From: Mycoplasma testudinis ATCC 43263
GTDB lineage: Bacteria > Bacillota_I > Bacilli_A > Mycoplasmatales > Mycoplasmoidaceae
DNA length: 64,000 nt
Assembly (NCBI RefSeq): GCF_000687795.1
Contig: NZ_JHXT01000003.1
Span: forward strand, 24,072-88,071
Direction: 5' to 3'
The notes below the pieces were generated by a model, which saw nothing but the letters and a program-made list of their open reading frames with translations, was not told where the DNA came from and did no database searches. This document shows, one piece after another, positions 46,740 through 58,003 of this stretch (positions are counted from its first letter, which is position 1; each line of letters starts with the position of its first letter). The position numbers and the translations under genes are program-made.

Positions 46740-48542
46740 ATGTTGCCAATTCACAACCAAGTTTTAAATCACAAATTACAAAACATTCCTAAAGCTCCTG
46801 GATGTTATCTTTGAAAAAATAAATTCAATCAAGTAATTTATGTTGGTAAAGCCAAAAACTTATACAACCGAACACACCAGTATTTTCTAAAGGCAGCAGA
46901 TTATAAAGTCTCAAAGTTAGTTGCCGAAATTGCTGATGTTGATTTTATTGTCGTTAAGAATGAAAATGAATCCTTAATTTTAGAAGCTAATTTAATTCTT
47001 AAGCATCAGCCCCATTACAACATTTTATTAAAAAACAATAATGGTTATCCATATATTTTAGTGACAAATGAAATAAAGCCTCGCTTGTTATATACCCGAG
47101 AATTCAAACCAAAATTAGGAAAATATTACGGTCCTTTTGCAAGCGCCGAATTAAAAGCATATGATATTTACAAATTATTATTAAAAATTTTTCCTTTACG
47201 CAAATGTGCAAATGTGCAAAATAAAAAATGCTTTTATTATGACTTACACATGTGCATGGGACAATGTGTTAATGAAGATACACCGCAAAAATATGCCATT
47301 GTTAAAAAACAAATTGACGATTTTTTTAATAAGGGAGCCCAATCAATTTTAAAAGATCTAAAAGCTAAAGAACAGGCCGCTTCGAACCGTCTGGATTTTG
47401 AGCAAGCTAAAAGCTATTTAGAGTTGCAAAACAGTATTAATGTTATTGCTAAAAAACAGCTTATTAATCTGGTTGATAAAGACAATGCTGATTATGTCGC
47501 ATATGATACCAAAGACAATTACGTTGCCTTGGTTATTTTTTCTTATCTAGATGGAAAGCTTTTAAGCAAACACAGTGTTGTGACCAAATACATTGGCACC
47601 TTAAATGAGCAGTTAACAACGTATTTATACCAGTATTATTGCGAAAACTATAAACCGAAAACGATTTATGTATCTTTAGACAATGAAAATTGCGATCTTT
47701 TAAGTAAAAGTTTGGATGTCCAACTATTAAATCCTCAAAAAGGAAAACCAAAGCAAATTATGGAATTGGCTTTAAAAAATGCTAGTAACGAATTACAACT
47801 CAAGTATTCATCAACCATTTTGCGGGAAGAAAGAACAACTAAAGCAAACCAAGAATTAAGTAAACTTTTAAAGATTCCTGATTTACAACGAATTGAAATT
47901 TTTGATAATTCTAATATTTTTAATGTTGACCGGGTTGCAGCCATGGTTGTTTATGAAAACGGAATTCCTAATAAAAAAGAATACCGAAAATATAAAATTC
48001 AATTGCAAGCCTCCAGAAGTGATTTTGACTATATGTATGAAATCATATACCGTCGCTACTTAAGGCTTTTAAAAGAACAAAAACGCTTTCCGGACCTAAT
48101 TATTGTCGATGGCGGTTTGATTCAAATCAATGCGGCAAAAAAGGCATTAAGCCAGTTAATGCTGGTTGATAAAATTAATTTGATTGGATTAGTGAAAGAT
48201 AATCACCACAAAACTCGAGCTATCCAATTAAGCGATCAAAGTGAAATTGCTTTAGATAAAACAAGCAGTTTATATTTCTTCTTACTTAATATGCAAGAAG
48301 AGGTCCACCGTTTTGCTATTAGTTTTTTTAGAAAAACCCAACGTAAGTCTGCATTAACGTCAATTTTTGATGATATTAAAAATTTGGGTTCAATTCGGCG
48401 AAAAAAACTTTTAAGCGTATTTGATACAATAAATAAGATTGATGAAGCTTCAATTGAGCAGTTGGCCCAAATTATTCCCAAAGCTGTGGCCATCGAATTA
48501 AAGCAAAAAGTAGCAAAGGAATTGACCAAAGAAAATGACTAA
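46740..48542 (+). CDS. uvrC: Excinuclease ABC subunit C
   Basis: UvrC makes both incisions in nucleotide excision repair. The 600-residue product has the N-terminal GIY-YIG nuclease domain (KAPGCYLWKN, VIYVGKAKNLYNR), a UvrBC-type linker (RLDFEQAKSYLELQ), and the C-terminal RNase H-like endonuclease domain (IEIFDNSNIFNVDRVAAMVVY, LIIVDGGLIQINAAK, EEVHRFAISFFRK), ending in a helix-hairpin-helix region. TGA encodes a Trp near residue 23. The stop overlaps the following phosphoesterase gene by 8 bases. Gene order to lspA matches M. genitalium as I recall it. Confidence 0.95.
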
Positions 48543-49017
48543 AGTCCTTAGTGTGTCTGATACCCATGGTATGAATGAACGTTGAAAACAAATCATTGAA
48601 ATTGAAAAGCCTGATATTGTTTTGCATAGTGGCGATCACTGTACAAAAAAAACAATTATGATCGATAATGCCACTTATTGAGTGGCTGGCAACAACGATT
48701 ACATTGGTAATGAAATTGAAACCTTTACAATTGAAAACTTAAAATTTGTTTTATTACATGGCCACCAATGTGGTTCACGATGGGATAACGCCCGCTGAAA
48801 AGAAAATTTAGTCGAATTTGTTAAACCATATTCCCCTCATGTAATGGTTTATGGGCATTCGCACATTCAAGACTATGATGTTATTGATAATGTTATTACC
48901 ATTAATCCAGGGTCATTACAATTACCAAGAAACAAAGAAAATTTACCAACGTATGCAACGTTTAACGTCGATCAAGATCAATTAACAAATTTCAAAATTC
49001 ATTTTGTTACTTATTAA
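48535..49017 (+). CDS. YfcE/MJ0936-type metallophosphoesterase
   Basis: A 160-residue calcineurin-like phosphoesterase. Metal-binding motifs appear in order: SVSDTHG, HSGDH, AGNND, LLHGHQCG and GHSHIQDY, followed by INPGSLQLPR. This is the compact YfcE/Vps29-like class, which cleaves phosphodiesters in vitro; the physiological substrate is unknown. It overlaps uvrC by 8 bases and converges on tsaB with a 4-base overlap of stops. Several TGA codons encode Trp. Confidence 0.88.
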
Positions 49018-49586
49018 ACTGCTGGTTTTACATACAATGGTTCAAGACTATTATAATCTTCAATCTTCGTGAAATTCTCAAGGTTTGAGATTAATGATTC
49101 AAAGATATTCGTATTTTCAAAATCTTTGTAAAGCGGTAAATCTAAATTAGCTTTACAAACCTTTTCAAATTCCGTATTATCTCCAACAACAGTTTTTCCA
49201 ACTCCATTACGGAAAATCGCGTAATACTCTTTATCACCGCTTGCATCGATCACACTGATTCCGTTTGTATGTTGAACCTGTAAGCGTAAGGTATTAATGG
49301 CATACAATTCACAATCTGAATTAGTTAAACATCACGTTTTAGCGACTAAGCACCCCATTCTTACACCCGTAAAACTGCCTGGACCTTTAGTGACATAAAA
49401 CGCTTCAATTTGCTTATTTTTGACTTTATTTTTAACAAGAAAATTATTTAAATGTTCTAAAGCAATTTCTGTTAAATTATTTTTAGTTGGAATACTAAAT
49501 GAATCTAAAATAGCTCCAGTCTTGTCAAATAAGCATAAATTCAAGTTTTTAAAGGAACTATCAAAAAAAAGTTTATATTTTTTCAT
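49014..49586 (-). CDS. tsaB: tRNA threonylcarbamoyladenosine factor TsaB
   Basis: TsaB (YeaZ) pairs with TsaD to place threonylcarbamoyl on A37 of ANN-reading tRNAs. The 190-residue product is an ASKHA-fold protein with an N-terminal DSSFKNLNLCLFD strand pair and the family motif KGPGSFTGVRMG. The C-terminal half is diverged. TGA encodes a Trp near residue 85. It overlaps rluD by 14 bases. It lies in the rluD-tsaB pair also seen, from memory, in M. genitalium. Confidence 0.85.
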
Positions 49587-50538
49587 TTACTAAATTCTCC
49601 AAAGATTTAAAGATTGTTAAATTCAATTCGTGCAGTTTGTCTTGAAAGGTTTGATCTAATGGAGCTTCCAAAAATATCTTCTTTTTAGTAATCGGATGGT
49701 TAAATTCAAGTTGATAAGCATGCAAGTATTGTTTATATGGATCTTTCAATTCACCTTTTAAACCGTACATGATATCTCCCAAAATTGGGTGGTTGATGAA
49801 TTCTAAATGAGCCCGAATTTGGTGAGTGCGTCCGGTTAATAGTTCACATTTGATTAAAGCGTGTTTCGCGTTTTGATCTAATACATAAAATTTGGTGATG
49901 GCCCGCTTGGGGTTTTTGGCATTAACAACACAAAATTTTAAGTTATCATCGCCCATGTGACCTAACGGCGCATCAATCGTTCCCATTAGTTCATTAAAAG
50001 GAAAATTAACAATAGCCAAATAAAAGCGTTTGACTTCTCGAACTTGTAGTTGCTGCTGGAGTTTTTGTAAAACTTCATAATTTTTAGCAGCTATAACTAG
50101 ACCAGTTGTGTCCCGATCTAAACGATGAACCATAAAAACCTTTTCAGCTTTAGGGTATTTTTCATTATTTAAAAAGTGGTGTAATAGCCCGTTAACTAAG
50201 GTATTTTTCTCACCGTGTGTTGTTGGGTGAATAATCAAGTCCTTTTGTTTATTAACAACAGCTAGATATTCATCTTCATAAACAATATCTAATTCCATTG
50301 ATGTTGGAACAATTGCTTCTTTTTGGGTATTAAAAATGCTAGGATCGTAATTTACTTCAATTTTATTGTTTGCTTTAATTGGTAAATTGTTTTTTAAAAC
50401 TACGGTTCCATTAACTTTAACGTGTCCATTTAAAATCAAATAAGACACTTTGGTTCTTGAAAGATTCAATTGATTTGTTAGATAAACGTCAAGTCGTTTA
50501 ATTGGTTCATTTAAGATAAAATTATGCGAAGACATCAT
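49573..50538 (-). CDS. rluD: RluD-family 23S rRNA pseudouridine synthase
   Basis: The 321-residue enzyme isomerises uridines of 23S rRNA. It has an S4-like RNA-binding domain (IKRLDVYLTNQLNLSRTKV, LNGHVKVNG), the catalytic motif MVHRLDRDTTGLV with the active Asp, and LLTGRTHQIRAHLEFINHPI. I chose one of two adjacent ATGs inside the end of lspA, since the S4 domain starts right after it; an upstream open frame to 50637 lacks conservation. Whether it acts as RluD, RluC or both cannot be told. Confidence 0.88.
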   Translation of the reverse strand: MMSSHNFILNEPIKRLDVYLTNQLNLSRTKVSYLILNGHVKVNGTVVLKNNLPIKANNKIEVNYDPSIFNTQKEAIVPTSMELDIVYEDEYLAVVNKQKDLIIHPTTHGEKNTLVNGLLHHFLNNEKYPKAEKVFMVHRLDRDTTGLVIAAKNYEVLQKLQQQLQVREVKRFYLAIVNFPFNELMGTIDAPLGHMGDDNLKFCVVNAKNPKRAITKFYVLDQNAKHALIKCELLTGRTHQIRAHLEFINHPILGDIMYGLKGELKDPYKQYLHAYQLEFNHPITKKKIFLEAPLDQTFQDKLHELNLTIFKSLENLVNEKI

Positions 50539-51223
50539 GGTCAATCTTGGGAGCCTTTTCAATAGTAGAATTTGCAGTTGTTTGGTTTTGCTTTTCGCGT
50601 TGGGCTTTATCTTGTTCTTGTTTTCGATCTTTGGCATCGTTACGGGTTTGGATGATTAATCTAACCACATAAGTGATAACAATATCAATAAAGCCAACTA
50701 CAATACAAGAGTCAGCAAAATTAAAGATTGCACCACCAAACCAAAATTGAAAATAGTCCAACACCGCATTAGCAATTCCAAAAGTATTTAATGATGAAGC
50801 CCGGTCCATTATGTTAGCAAATGAACCACTTACAATTAAACTTAAGAAAACAATATAATCAGGTGTATCAACAAATAGTAGTCAAATAATGATAATCATC
50901 ATGATTAGTGTTTGCAAGAAATAAACCGCTCCAGTTTGTTCAGCTAAATTACCAAATCCAATTCCGGTATTAAAAATTAAAAAGATGTTAATAAAGCCGC
51001 TGTTTTCAACATGAACTCCCAAATTAGGATTTAAAACTAAAGCTTCTGTTACAAACGGTGCAAACCGGTTACGCAATAAAAATACAATTAACATCACAAC
51101 AGTGAAAATTAAAGCAAATGTTAAAACTTTAACCAATACAGTTTTTTTTGTATTGTGTTTTAAAAACACATCTTTTGTTTTGAAAAGGATATTGGAAATA
51201 AAAGAACGTTTAGTATCTGCCAT
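50522..51223 (-). CDS. lspA: Lipoprotein signal peptidase
   Basis: LspA is the membrane aspartyl protease that removes signal peptides from prolipoproteins such as the one at 43.7-44.4 kb. The 233-residue product has four membrane segments, and the two catalytic motifs SFANIMDR and FNFADS with their Asp residues. An N-terminal basic region of about 30 residues and a C-terminal Gln/Lys-rich tail of about 45 residues make it longer than the usual 160. TGA encodes a Trp in the third segment. It is the first gene of the lspA-rluD-tsaB unit. Confidence 0.92.
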
Positions 51224-51555
51224 AATTAGATATTAAATTTTAGCACATTATCTGTTTTAAAAATTACGACTTCATGTCAAAGCATAATCTTGTAAAAAGA
51301 TTATTTGGAATTAAATCAAAACTTTAAATTCAAAATTTAAAAAACTTTAATTGTTTTTGGACAATAATTAAAGAAATCAAAAGGTGCTAAAATTTCCTAT
51401 TAATTTCTTACTAGAAACTAAAAAATGTCATTCTCCGAACATCGACTGCAGTTTATTCAAAACGATTATCATATATTAAAAAATATTTTTTATAAAAAAA
51501 TCAATCGAATTTTTAATCATTTTACATGTTAAAATTATTATACAGGTATTTATAT
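51224..51555. other. Intergenic region between lspA and the DJ-1-like gene
   Basis: A 332-base AT-rich gap between divergent genes. I see no open frame, RNA gene or strong hairpin. It must hold promoters for both sides, but no clean -35/-10 pair stands out. Confidence 0.5.
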
Positions 51556-52170
51556 ATGTCACCATCAAATTCAGAAAAAAATAAATCAAAAGAATCGCGT
51601 TCGACTCCATCGAAACGTCAAATTCGCATCGCAGCCATTGTTGCAACTAAATCCGAAGATATGGAATTAATAGTTCCTGTTGATCTATGAAGACGTGCCC
51701 ACTTCATTGTGGACTTGATTTCCATTGAAAAAAAGAATAGTGTTACTTTATCTAATGGAACATCCATTAAATGTACCCAAACAATTGATAAAACTAATTT
51801 AAAACAATATAATGCCATCTTTTTACCAGGCGGTGAAGGATCAAATAAATTTGTTTTAGACACAAAGTTAGTTGATCATTTAAAGATTTTTAATGAAGAC
51901 GGACGCTACTTATTAGCAATTTGTGCAGCCCCTGCTGTTTTTAGCAAATTAGACTTATTAGGAAAACATAAGGTAACATGTTATCCCGAAAATAGTAGCG
52001 AAATTGGTCCTAATTTAGATAAAAGTGCTAAAAATGTAGTTGTTGATGGAAACTTTATTACTGCTAAAGCTGCTGGTTCAGTATTTGAATTCGCTTTTAA
52101 AGTAATTGAAACCCTAGCTTCTAAAAAAGAAGCTGAAATTGTTGCTAAAAGAATCTTTTATAAACTCTAG
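51556..52170 (+). CDS. DJ-1/PfpI-family protein
   Basis: A 204-residue member of the DJ-1/ThiJ/PfpI superfamily. After a 22-residue basic Ser/Lys tail, the fold begins IRIAAIVATKSEDMELIVPVD with the conserved acidic residue. FLPGGEGSNKF follows, and the nucleophile elbow LLAICAAPAVF carries the reactive Cys; then VTCYPE. Relatives act as glyoxalases, deglycases or redox sensors. No quenching motif is missing, but the exact role is open. A TGA-encoded Trp lies after PVDL. It is followed 11 bases later by hpf. Confidence 0.85.
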
Positions 52171-52181
52171 GAGAAATTGTT

Positions 52182-52481
52182 ATGTTAAATATTCGTTGAA
52201 AAGATTGCAGCGCTTCAGATGCTGTAACATCTCATTTTGAAACTAAATTGTCTAAAATCTTGCGTTTTAAGATGGTTGATGTTGAAAATATTAAAGCTGA
52301 AGTCGTTAAATATGAAAAAGAAAACCGTTTTACCGTTCGGTTAAATACGCCAATTATTAAAGGCTCAATTATTCGAAGTGAAGCAAAAGCCGACGATGTC
52401 TTAACAGCAATTAACGAAGTTATTGAAAAAAGCTTAGACCAAATCCGAAGGGTTAAAACAAAACGCAGTATTAATAAATAA
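52182..52481 (+). CDS. hpf: Short ribosome hibernation promoting factor (HPF/RaiA family)
   Basis: A 99-residue protein with the beta-alpha-beta-beta-beta-alpha pattern of HPF/RaiA. It has a helix after the first strand (AVTSHFETKLSKILRF), two strands with VRLNTPIIKGSIIRSEAKADD, and a final helix ending in basic residues (DQIRRVKTKRSINK). Such proteins bind the decoding site and inactivate ribosomes in stress. It lacks the long-form C-terminal domain found in most Firmicutes. TAGGAG precedes the ATG. A terminator follows. Confidence 0.75.
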
Positions 52482-52506
52482 TTATTTAAATTAAATCCTA
52501 AATTTT

Positions 52507-52539
52507 AAAATAAGTCCATTATGTTTGGGCTTATTTTTT
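52507..52539 (+). terminator. Rho-independent terminator after hpf
   Basis: AAAATAAGTCC pairs with GGGCTTATTTT (one wobble) and is followed by Ts. Confidence 0.82.
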
Positions 52540-52595
52540 GTGTTTATCTTAATGATAAGCATTTTTAATATGACAATAACTAATTAAGGATTGAT

Positions 52596-55500
52596 ATGAC
52601 TGAACAAGAAATTAAAGATTATCTTAGAAATGATGCACTTTATGAGCAAGGCAAAATTATTAATGATCACGAAAATATCATTCAACTGACAACAACAGCA
52701 GATCATTTAACTTATTGGTATGCGGACTGAAGAAAACAAAGTTACAAAATCAAAATAGTTTTAGATCATTCAAGAAAAATTCAAGAATATGAATGTAATT
52801 GTCCAAAGTCCAGACAAATTTATTTATCCAATAAATGTATGCATTTAGCTGCAGCTTTAATTAAGAACGAAAATGATTATCAAAAATTAATTAAAAAACA
52901 CAACTATGAAAAACAATCACAAATACAGCAACTTGACGACTCAAATACAAACAAAATATCCAATAAAAAAATTAAACCAGGAATTGTGCAATGTACTCAT
53001 AGTAGGTTTATTTTCAAAAATAAGCCTTCTGATAGTCAATGAGATAAAACATATGCTAACGCTTATTTATTTGTTCAAATCGACGATTTCAAACCATTTC
53101 AAGTATTTCCGACTAAAAAAATGTTTAGTGAAATCAAAGAAAATAAAGCTAATTCATATGTCCAATTGTTTGATGAAGAATATAAAGAATATTGAATTTT
53201 AGAATCCGCCTTTAATGACGTTGATTTAAAACTAATTGAACTCATCATTAATGAAAAAGGTTATGATATTTTAGATCACAAATTTTTCAGCAGACCTAAG
53301 ATAGAAACAGAAACTATTAGCATATATTCTTCAGATGTTTCTAGAATTGTCACTCAGATCGGAACTCATTTTAAAATCAATGGAACAAAAAAACAAATTA
53401 TTAAATTTCTTAATGCAAAAAGCCAATGTTTCAATTTTGTTTCTTCTTCATCTTCTAAAACAAGGGTTATTTGTCAGCAAGAAAAGGCAAATTATTTAAG
53501 GATCTATTTTGAAATCAATCTAAACCAGGAATGAGTTCGTTTATTTAATACAAAAATAACTAAAGATGGCACTTTAAATGTATTAGAAAACTTTGGAACT
53601 TTATCAAGAATACTTCTAAATGAGAGTAATTTTTATATTTATGATCGAAGTTTTTTTACTTATTATTCTTATTGTGCCCATAAAAAAATTAAAGAGTTTT
53701 ATATTCTTGACGAAAATAAATCATTAATCAAAATAGATCGGTATTTCCCAAAACTTATTGTTAAATTTAAATATAACCAAACTGATCAAAAGTTTGAGAA
53801 AAAAGTTGAATATCATTACTATAACAACGGGTCACCATTTAAAGTAAGCAACAGCGAATCAAGCCATGAAAAAGAACGTAATTTAGTTTATGAAGCAGCT
53901 GTTTTGAATTATTTCGAATATAAAGTTCACCTGAAAGGACTGGCCAATAAAGCGAAAGTTTCTCAAATAACAAAAGAAATGATTTTTAAATTAATTGATG
54001 AATATGAAAATTTTGATCAATCAGATTTAATCGAATATGATTTAGCAAAAAATCTTTGTGTTAACAAGAATCTGAAATTTGATTATCAAGATTTAGAAAA
54101 GATTTCAATTATCAAAAATGAATTAATTATCAAATGTAAAGGAATGAAAACTTCAATTGCTGAATTAAGTGAAATTGCTAAAAAATACAATTCCCATAAT
54201 GATATTGTCTTAACCGACGAATGCTTTTATGTTTTATCAGATAAAAGTAATAAAAATTTCTTTGAATTCTGATCAAAGTTTGATTACTATAAAGCAAAAA
54301 ATGATGTTAATGAAACTTATGTTTTTCCAAAGTTTCGGGTTTTCGATTTATTACTTGCGTTTCAAAACGACCGCAAATTATTAGCGCAATATGCAGACCA
54401 ATCTGTTTTAGACATTCTTAAAACCTTTAAAGATTTAATCTTTGAAAAAACCGAAATCAAACCACCATTTAATACGATCTTGCGGGAGTATCAGCAAGAA
54501 GGCCATTATTGACTTAAAAGCCTAAAACATCACGGTTTTGGCGGAATTTTGGCCGATGATATGGGTTTAGGAAAAACCGTTCAAGCAATATCGTTAATTG
54601 CTCAAGCTTATCATGAAGATAATCTTAAATTACCAACTTTGATAATTGCTCCAACTTCTTTACTATTAAATTGAAAAGCTGAATTTGAAAAATTTGCACC
54701 AGATTTAAAAATTCAGGTTATTCGGGGTAATCAAGAAACTAGAGAAAAAATAATTAATAAAAACAAATCTGATATCGAAATTACATCATATGCTTATTTT
54801 CGCAATGATATCCAATTTCATAAGCAAAAATTTTACCAAATTATTATTTTAGATGAAGCTCAGAACATTAAAAATCATACAAGTAAAGTCTCGATTGCCA
54901 TTAAAGAATTAAATGGCCAAACAAAATACGCCTTAACTGGAACACCAATTGAAAATAAGCTTCTAGAATTATGATCAATCTTTGATTTTATTTTACCTGG
55001 ATTATTTGGCACAAGTAAAGACTTTATTAAAGACTATGAACGACCAATTGTTCGTGATGAAAACAAGGTCATTGTTGACCGCTTAAAACAAAAGATTAAT
55101 ACTTTTATTTTAAGAAGAACTAAAAATAAAGTTTTAAAAGAATTACCTCCAAAAACTGAGAATGACCTTGTTGTTGAGTTATCCGACCAACATCGAAAAA
55201 TTTATGACGAGAAGCAAAAAGATACATACCAGCATTTAAAGCAATTAGTAGCAAGTAATGAAGCCTCTAAAGTTCGTTTTGAAATCTTCAAATTAATTAG
55301 TGAATTACGACAAATCTGTTGCAGTCCAACACTTAAAATACCATCATTTAATGGAGAAAATGCAAAATTACAGGCTTGTTTAGATTTGGTCGAAGAAGCA
55401 ATTGAGAATAAACAAAAAATTTTATTATTCACGCAATTTTTAGGAATGATTGATATTTTTCAAGAAGAATTGCAAAAACGAAACATTCAGTTTTATGTTC

Positions 55501-55886
55501 TTAAAGGTGATACTAAAAAAGAAGATCGAATGAAATATGTTGATGCTTTTAATAATGATGAAACGCCTGTATTTATTGCTTCACTAAAAGCAGGTGGTGT
55601 TGGATTAAATTTAATTGGCGCTGAAATTGTTATTCATTATGATTTATGATGAAATCTTGCAGTCCAAAATCAAGCAACAGACCGAGTTCATAGAATTGGC
55701 CAAAGCAAAGCCGTTCAAGTGTATCGGATCATCGCTGAAAAAACTATTGAAGAACGCATTGTAAAAATCCAAGAATCCAAAAAACATTTAGCTAGTATGG
55801 TTGTTAACGACGATACAAATGTTTTATCAACATTATCAGTCGAAGATTTAATTGATTTATTCAAACCTGAAGACAATAAAAATTAG
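52596..55886 (+). CDS. SWIM zinc-finger SNF2 helicase
   Basis: A 1096-residue SWI2/SNF2 ATPase, one frame with TGA as Trp. Near residues 65-90 a SWIM-type motif (ECNC followed by CMHLAAAL) can bind zinc. A long middle region of low similarity follows. The ATPase lobes begin near residue 630: GGILADDMGLGKTVQAI (Walker A), IIAPTSLL, ILDEAQNIKN (Walker B), and LTGTPIENK. Lobe 2 has LLFTQFLGMIDIF, SLKAGGVGLNL and ATDRVHRIGQ. Such proteins translocate on DNA and remodel complexes; RapA-type roles in transcription recycling are possible. Mycoplasma relatives exist (MG018 type, from memory). No restriction or methylase gene lies alongside, so a defence role is not suggested. Confidence 0.9.
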
Positions 55887-55903
55887 AAATACTTGACATT
55901 TAT

Positions 55904-56276
55904 TTATTTATTAACAGAATCTTTAAATACTTGTAATTCTTGAAAGATTACCTTGTGTTCTTGAATTAATTCTTCTTTAATTCTTAAATATTTCGGAAGT
56001 TTTATCACATAATTTTGTGTTGCTTTTATGACACATAAAAGATAAAAAAATGCTGCTAAAGGAATAATCAAGCACAGTATTAAGACACCATACGATCCTG
56101 GTTTTAGAGGTTCAGGGTTCTGATCATTCTTTAATTTTCACAAATCATATTGATTTGTTAACTTGGTCATTTGTTCTTTGATGCTTAAATATTTATCATT
56201 AAACTTTAAAAAATGATACTTCCCAAAATAATCCCTTTCTTTATCTTCTTCTGTTAATTCAACTTCGTTAGAGGAA
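55904..56276 (-). pseudogene. Truncated membrane protein gene, 5' end lost at an IS256-family insertion
   Basis: The frame carries about 115 codons with an acidic stretch (VELTEEDKERDYFG), one membrane segment (YGVLILCLIIPLAAFFYLL) and a helical tail ending VFKDSVNK. No start codon exists: the frame runs into a stop in the terminal repeat of the adjoining IS. The upstream part was therefore probably removed or separated by the insertion. The intact protein is not recognised. Confidence 0.6.
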
Positions 56277-56298
56277 GTAATGATTTAAGTGTGTAAAT
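56277..56298 (+). repeat. Left inverted repeat of the IS
   Basis: Begins GTAATG and ends AAGTGTGTAAAT. It matches the complement of the right end at 18 of 22 positions. Confidence 0.7.
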
Positions 56299-56345
56299 GC
56301 CATCACTTCTAATAAGCGATTAACATCGTGTTGTTAAAAGTATAC

Positions 56346-56382
56346 AAAAAAATGGAAATGCTTATTCAAAATTCCATTTTTT
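56346..56382. terminator. Hairpin inside the IS end
   Basis: AAAAAATGGAA pairs with TTCCATTTTTT around about 15 bases. A and T flanks allow termination in both directions, which could shield the transposase gene from read-through. Confidence 0.65.
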
Positions 56383-56443
56383 CACTAATTGAAATGTTGA
56401 AATAAGTGACTCGCTATCACCTTTTAATACAAGCCTTTTTAAA

Positions 56444-57707
56444 CTACTCAGGCTGTAAATCTATATCAAATAATATCTCCAGTTGCTGGATTATGTTTTG
56501 TCAATTTCTAACTTTCATTTGGCGATTATTACGTTCATAATTCATAATTCCAAGATAAACGATTTCAAGAATCGCCTTATTATTTACAAAAATAGCTTTG
56601 GTTTTAATAACTTTTCGAATTTGGCGTTTAATATTTTCAATTACATTAGTTGTGTAAACCATTTTTCTAATTTCAAAAGGTAATTGGTAATAGCAAGTTA
56701 ACTCTTCCCAATTGTCTGTTCAAGATTTGATTACTCTTGGATATTTAGCTTCCCCATTTTTTTTAAATAAATTGGAAATTGTCTTCGGCCTCTTTAATAT
56801 CGCGAGCATTGTAAATTGCTTTCATATCTTTTGAGAAGGCTGGCCATATCGTAATTCGAAACGCGTAATAAAGAATTTCGTACTTGATGGACAACACATT
56901 TTTGAATCATCGCTTTTGGGAATGCAGTATTGATTGCTTCTGATATTCCTGTCAGATTATTGCTGATGACCATTAATACGCGTTCAACGCCACGCTGTTT
57001 TAAATCATTAAAAAACTTTAATCATTCTTTAGATGTTTCGTTTTCGCCTATATATAAGCCTATTACATGCTTATATCCTTTTAGATCGACTCCTAAAATT
57101 ACATAGACTGAAACTAGTTTGGCTTGACCGTCTTCCCGAGAATGAAATCTAAAGGCATCAATGTATCAAAACGGATAAATTTTATCCAAGGGGCGGTTCT
57201 GAAATTCTTTTAAATCTATTAACACCCGATCTGTGATTCGGCTGATAGCTGCTTGATCTAGAGATTTATTATAAAGCTTCATTATGATGTCGCTGATGTC
57301 TTCCTGGCTAGTTCCTTGGAAGACAAAGGAATTAGCAATTCTTCCATTTCGAGAATATCGCGTTGTCTTTTTGGAATGATGATTGGGTTAAATAAATTAT
57401 TCCGGTCACGGGGAGTCTTGATTTGCATTTTACCTACTGAAGATGTTACTATTTTTTCGGTAAATCCATTTCGATAATTTGCATCTTTTGATCGTTCGTG
57501 TTCATCACGACCCAAATGTTCTTTCATCTTAGTTTTTAAAATAGCGTTTAATGGTTCTGAGAAAACTTCAGTCATTGATTTAATTAAACTAGAAGCACTA
57601 CTTTCATCAAAAATATCAGGGTTATCCAAGACCAATTGGTTGAATTGATCCATAACTTTACGGTAATTGTCAGATTTTGGTGGTTTTGGAGTTTTTTTCT
57701 TAGCCAT
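56444..57707 (-). pseudogene. IS256-family transposase, frameshifted
   Basis: The N-terminal 120 residues read normally (MAKKKTPKPPKSDNYRKVMDQF, then HLGRDEHERS), then the frame shifts after LEMEEL; a one-base loss restores NSFVFQG. The next frame gives the DDE core: IYPFWYIDAFRFHSRED holds the first Asp. The second Asp motif, usually SDGLTG or SDNLTG, reads ISNNLTG. VHQVRNSL follows. A further shift occurs near RVSNYD, and a third region gives NWEELTCYYQLPFEIRK and TTNVIENIKRQIRK. Two or three frameshifts and the Asp-to-Asn change mark it as inactive. Some TGA codons are Trp. Confidence 0.85.
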
Positions 57708-57749
57708 CGTTAATTTTCCTTAGTTATTTGAATTTTAACACGATGTCTA

Positions 57750-57771
57750 ATTTACACAGTTATTCCATTAC
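57750..57771 (-). repeat. Right inverted repeat of the IS
   Basis: On the minus strand it begins GTAATGG and ends CTGTGTAAAT, mirroring the left end. The related repeat at 63.6 kb continues with CATCGTGTTAAAATTCAAAT in both copies. Confidence 0.75.
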
Positions 57772-57877
57772 TACCATTCTAACAGGAACAATATGAATTC
57801 TAATACAAAAAAACCTAAAAACATTCAAACTTTTTCTAAATTACATCTGCGTTCAGGAAATTGGACCCAAAAATAGT
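57772..57877 (-). pseudogene. Possible remnant of a membrane protein gene cut by the IS
   Basis: On the minus strand a short frame reads VQFPERR..EKVWMFLGFFVLEFILFLL and then enters the IS. FLGFFVLEFI resembles PLDFFVLGMI in the remnant at 63.4-63.6 kb, beside the other IS copy. It could be the missing N-terminal part of the truncated gene at 55.9 kb. The evidence is thin. Confidence 0.3.
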
Positions 57878-58003
57878 TTTTTTACATTTTTTTATTCATT
57901 TTAAATAAAAAATACTACTATATTAAAGTAATCCAAGATATTTCTATTCTGCAACATTTAATTCATCTGGATTACGAATTAAATTTAGTCTAGGAGTCTT
58001 GCT

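Larger units (their letters stand above)
56277..57771 (-). mobile_element. Decayed IS256-family insertion sequence
   Basis: About 1.5 kb bounded by imperfect inverted repeats that share the core TGTGTAAAT and the outer GTAATG. Inside is one transposase gene, broken by frameshifts and with a changed catalytic residue. No clear target-site duplication is seen (left flank GTTAGAG, right flank ATTCTAAC), so the insertion is old or has been rearranged. A second, diverged copy begins at the right edge of the window. Confidence 0.8.

Noticed and set aside
52596..55886. SNF2 helicase as part of a defence system
   Set aside because: No nuclease, methylase or other defence gene is adjacent, and SWIM/SNF2 proteins are common core genes in mycoplasmas.
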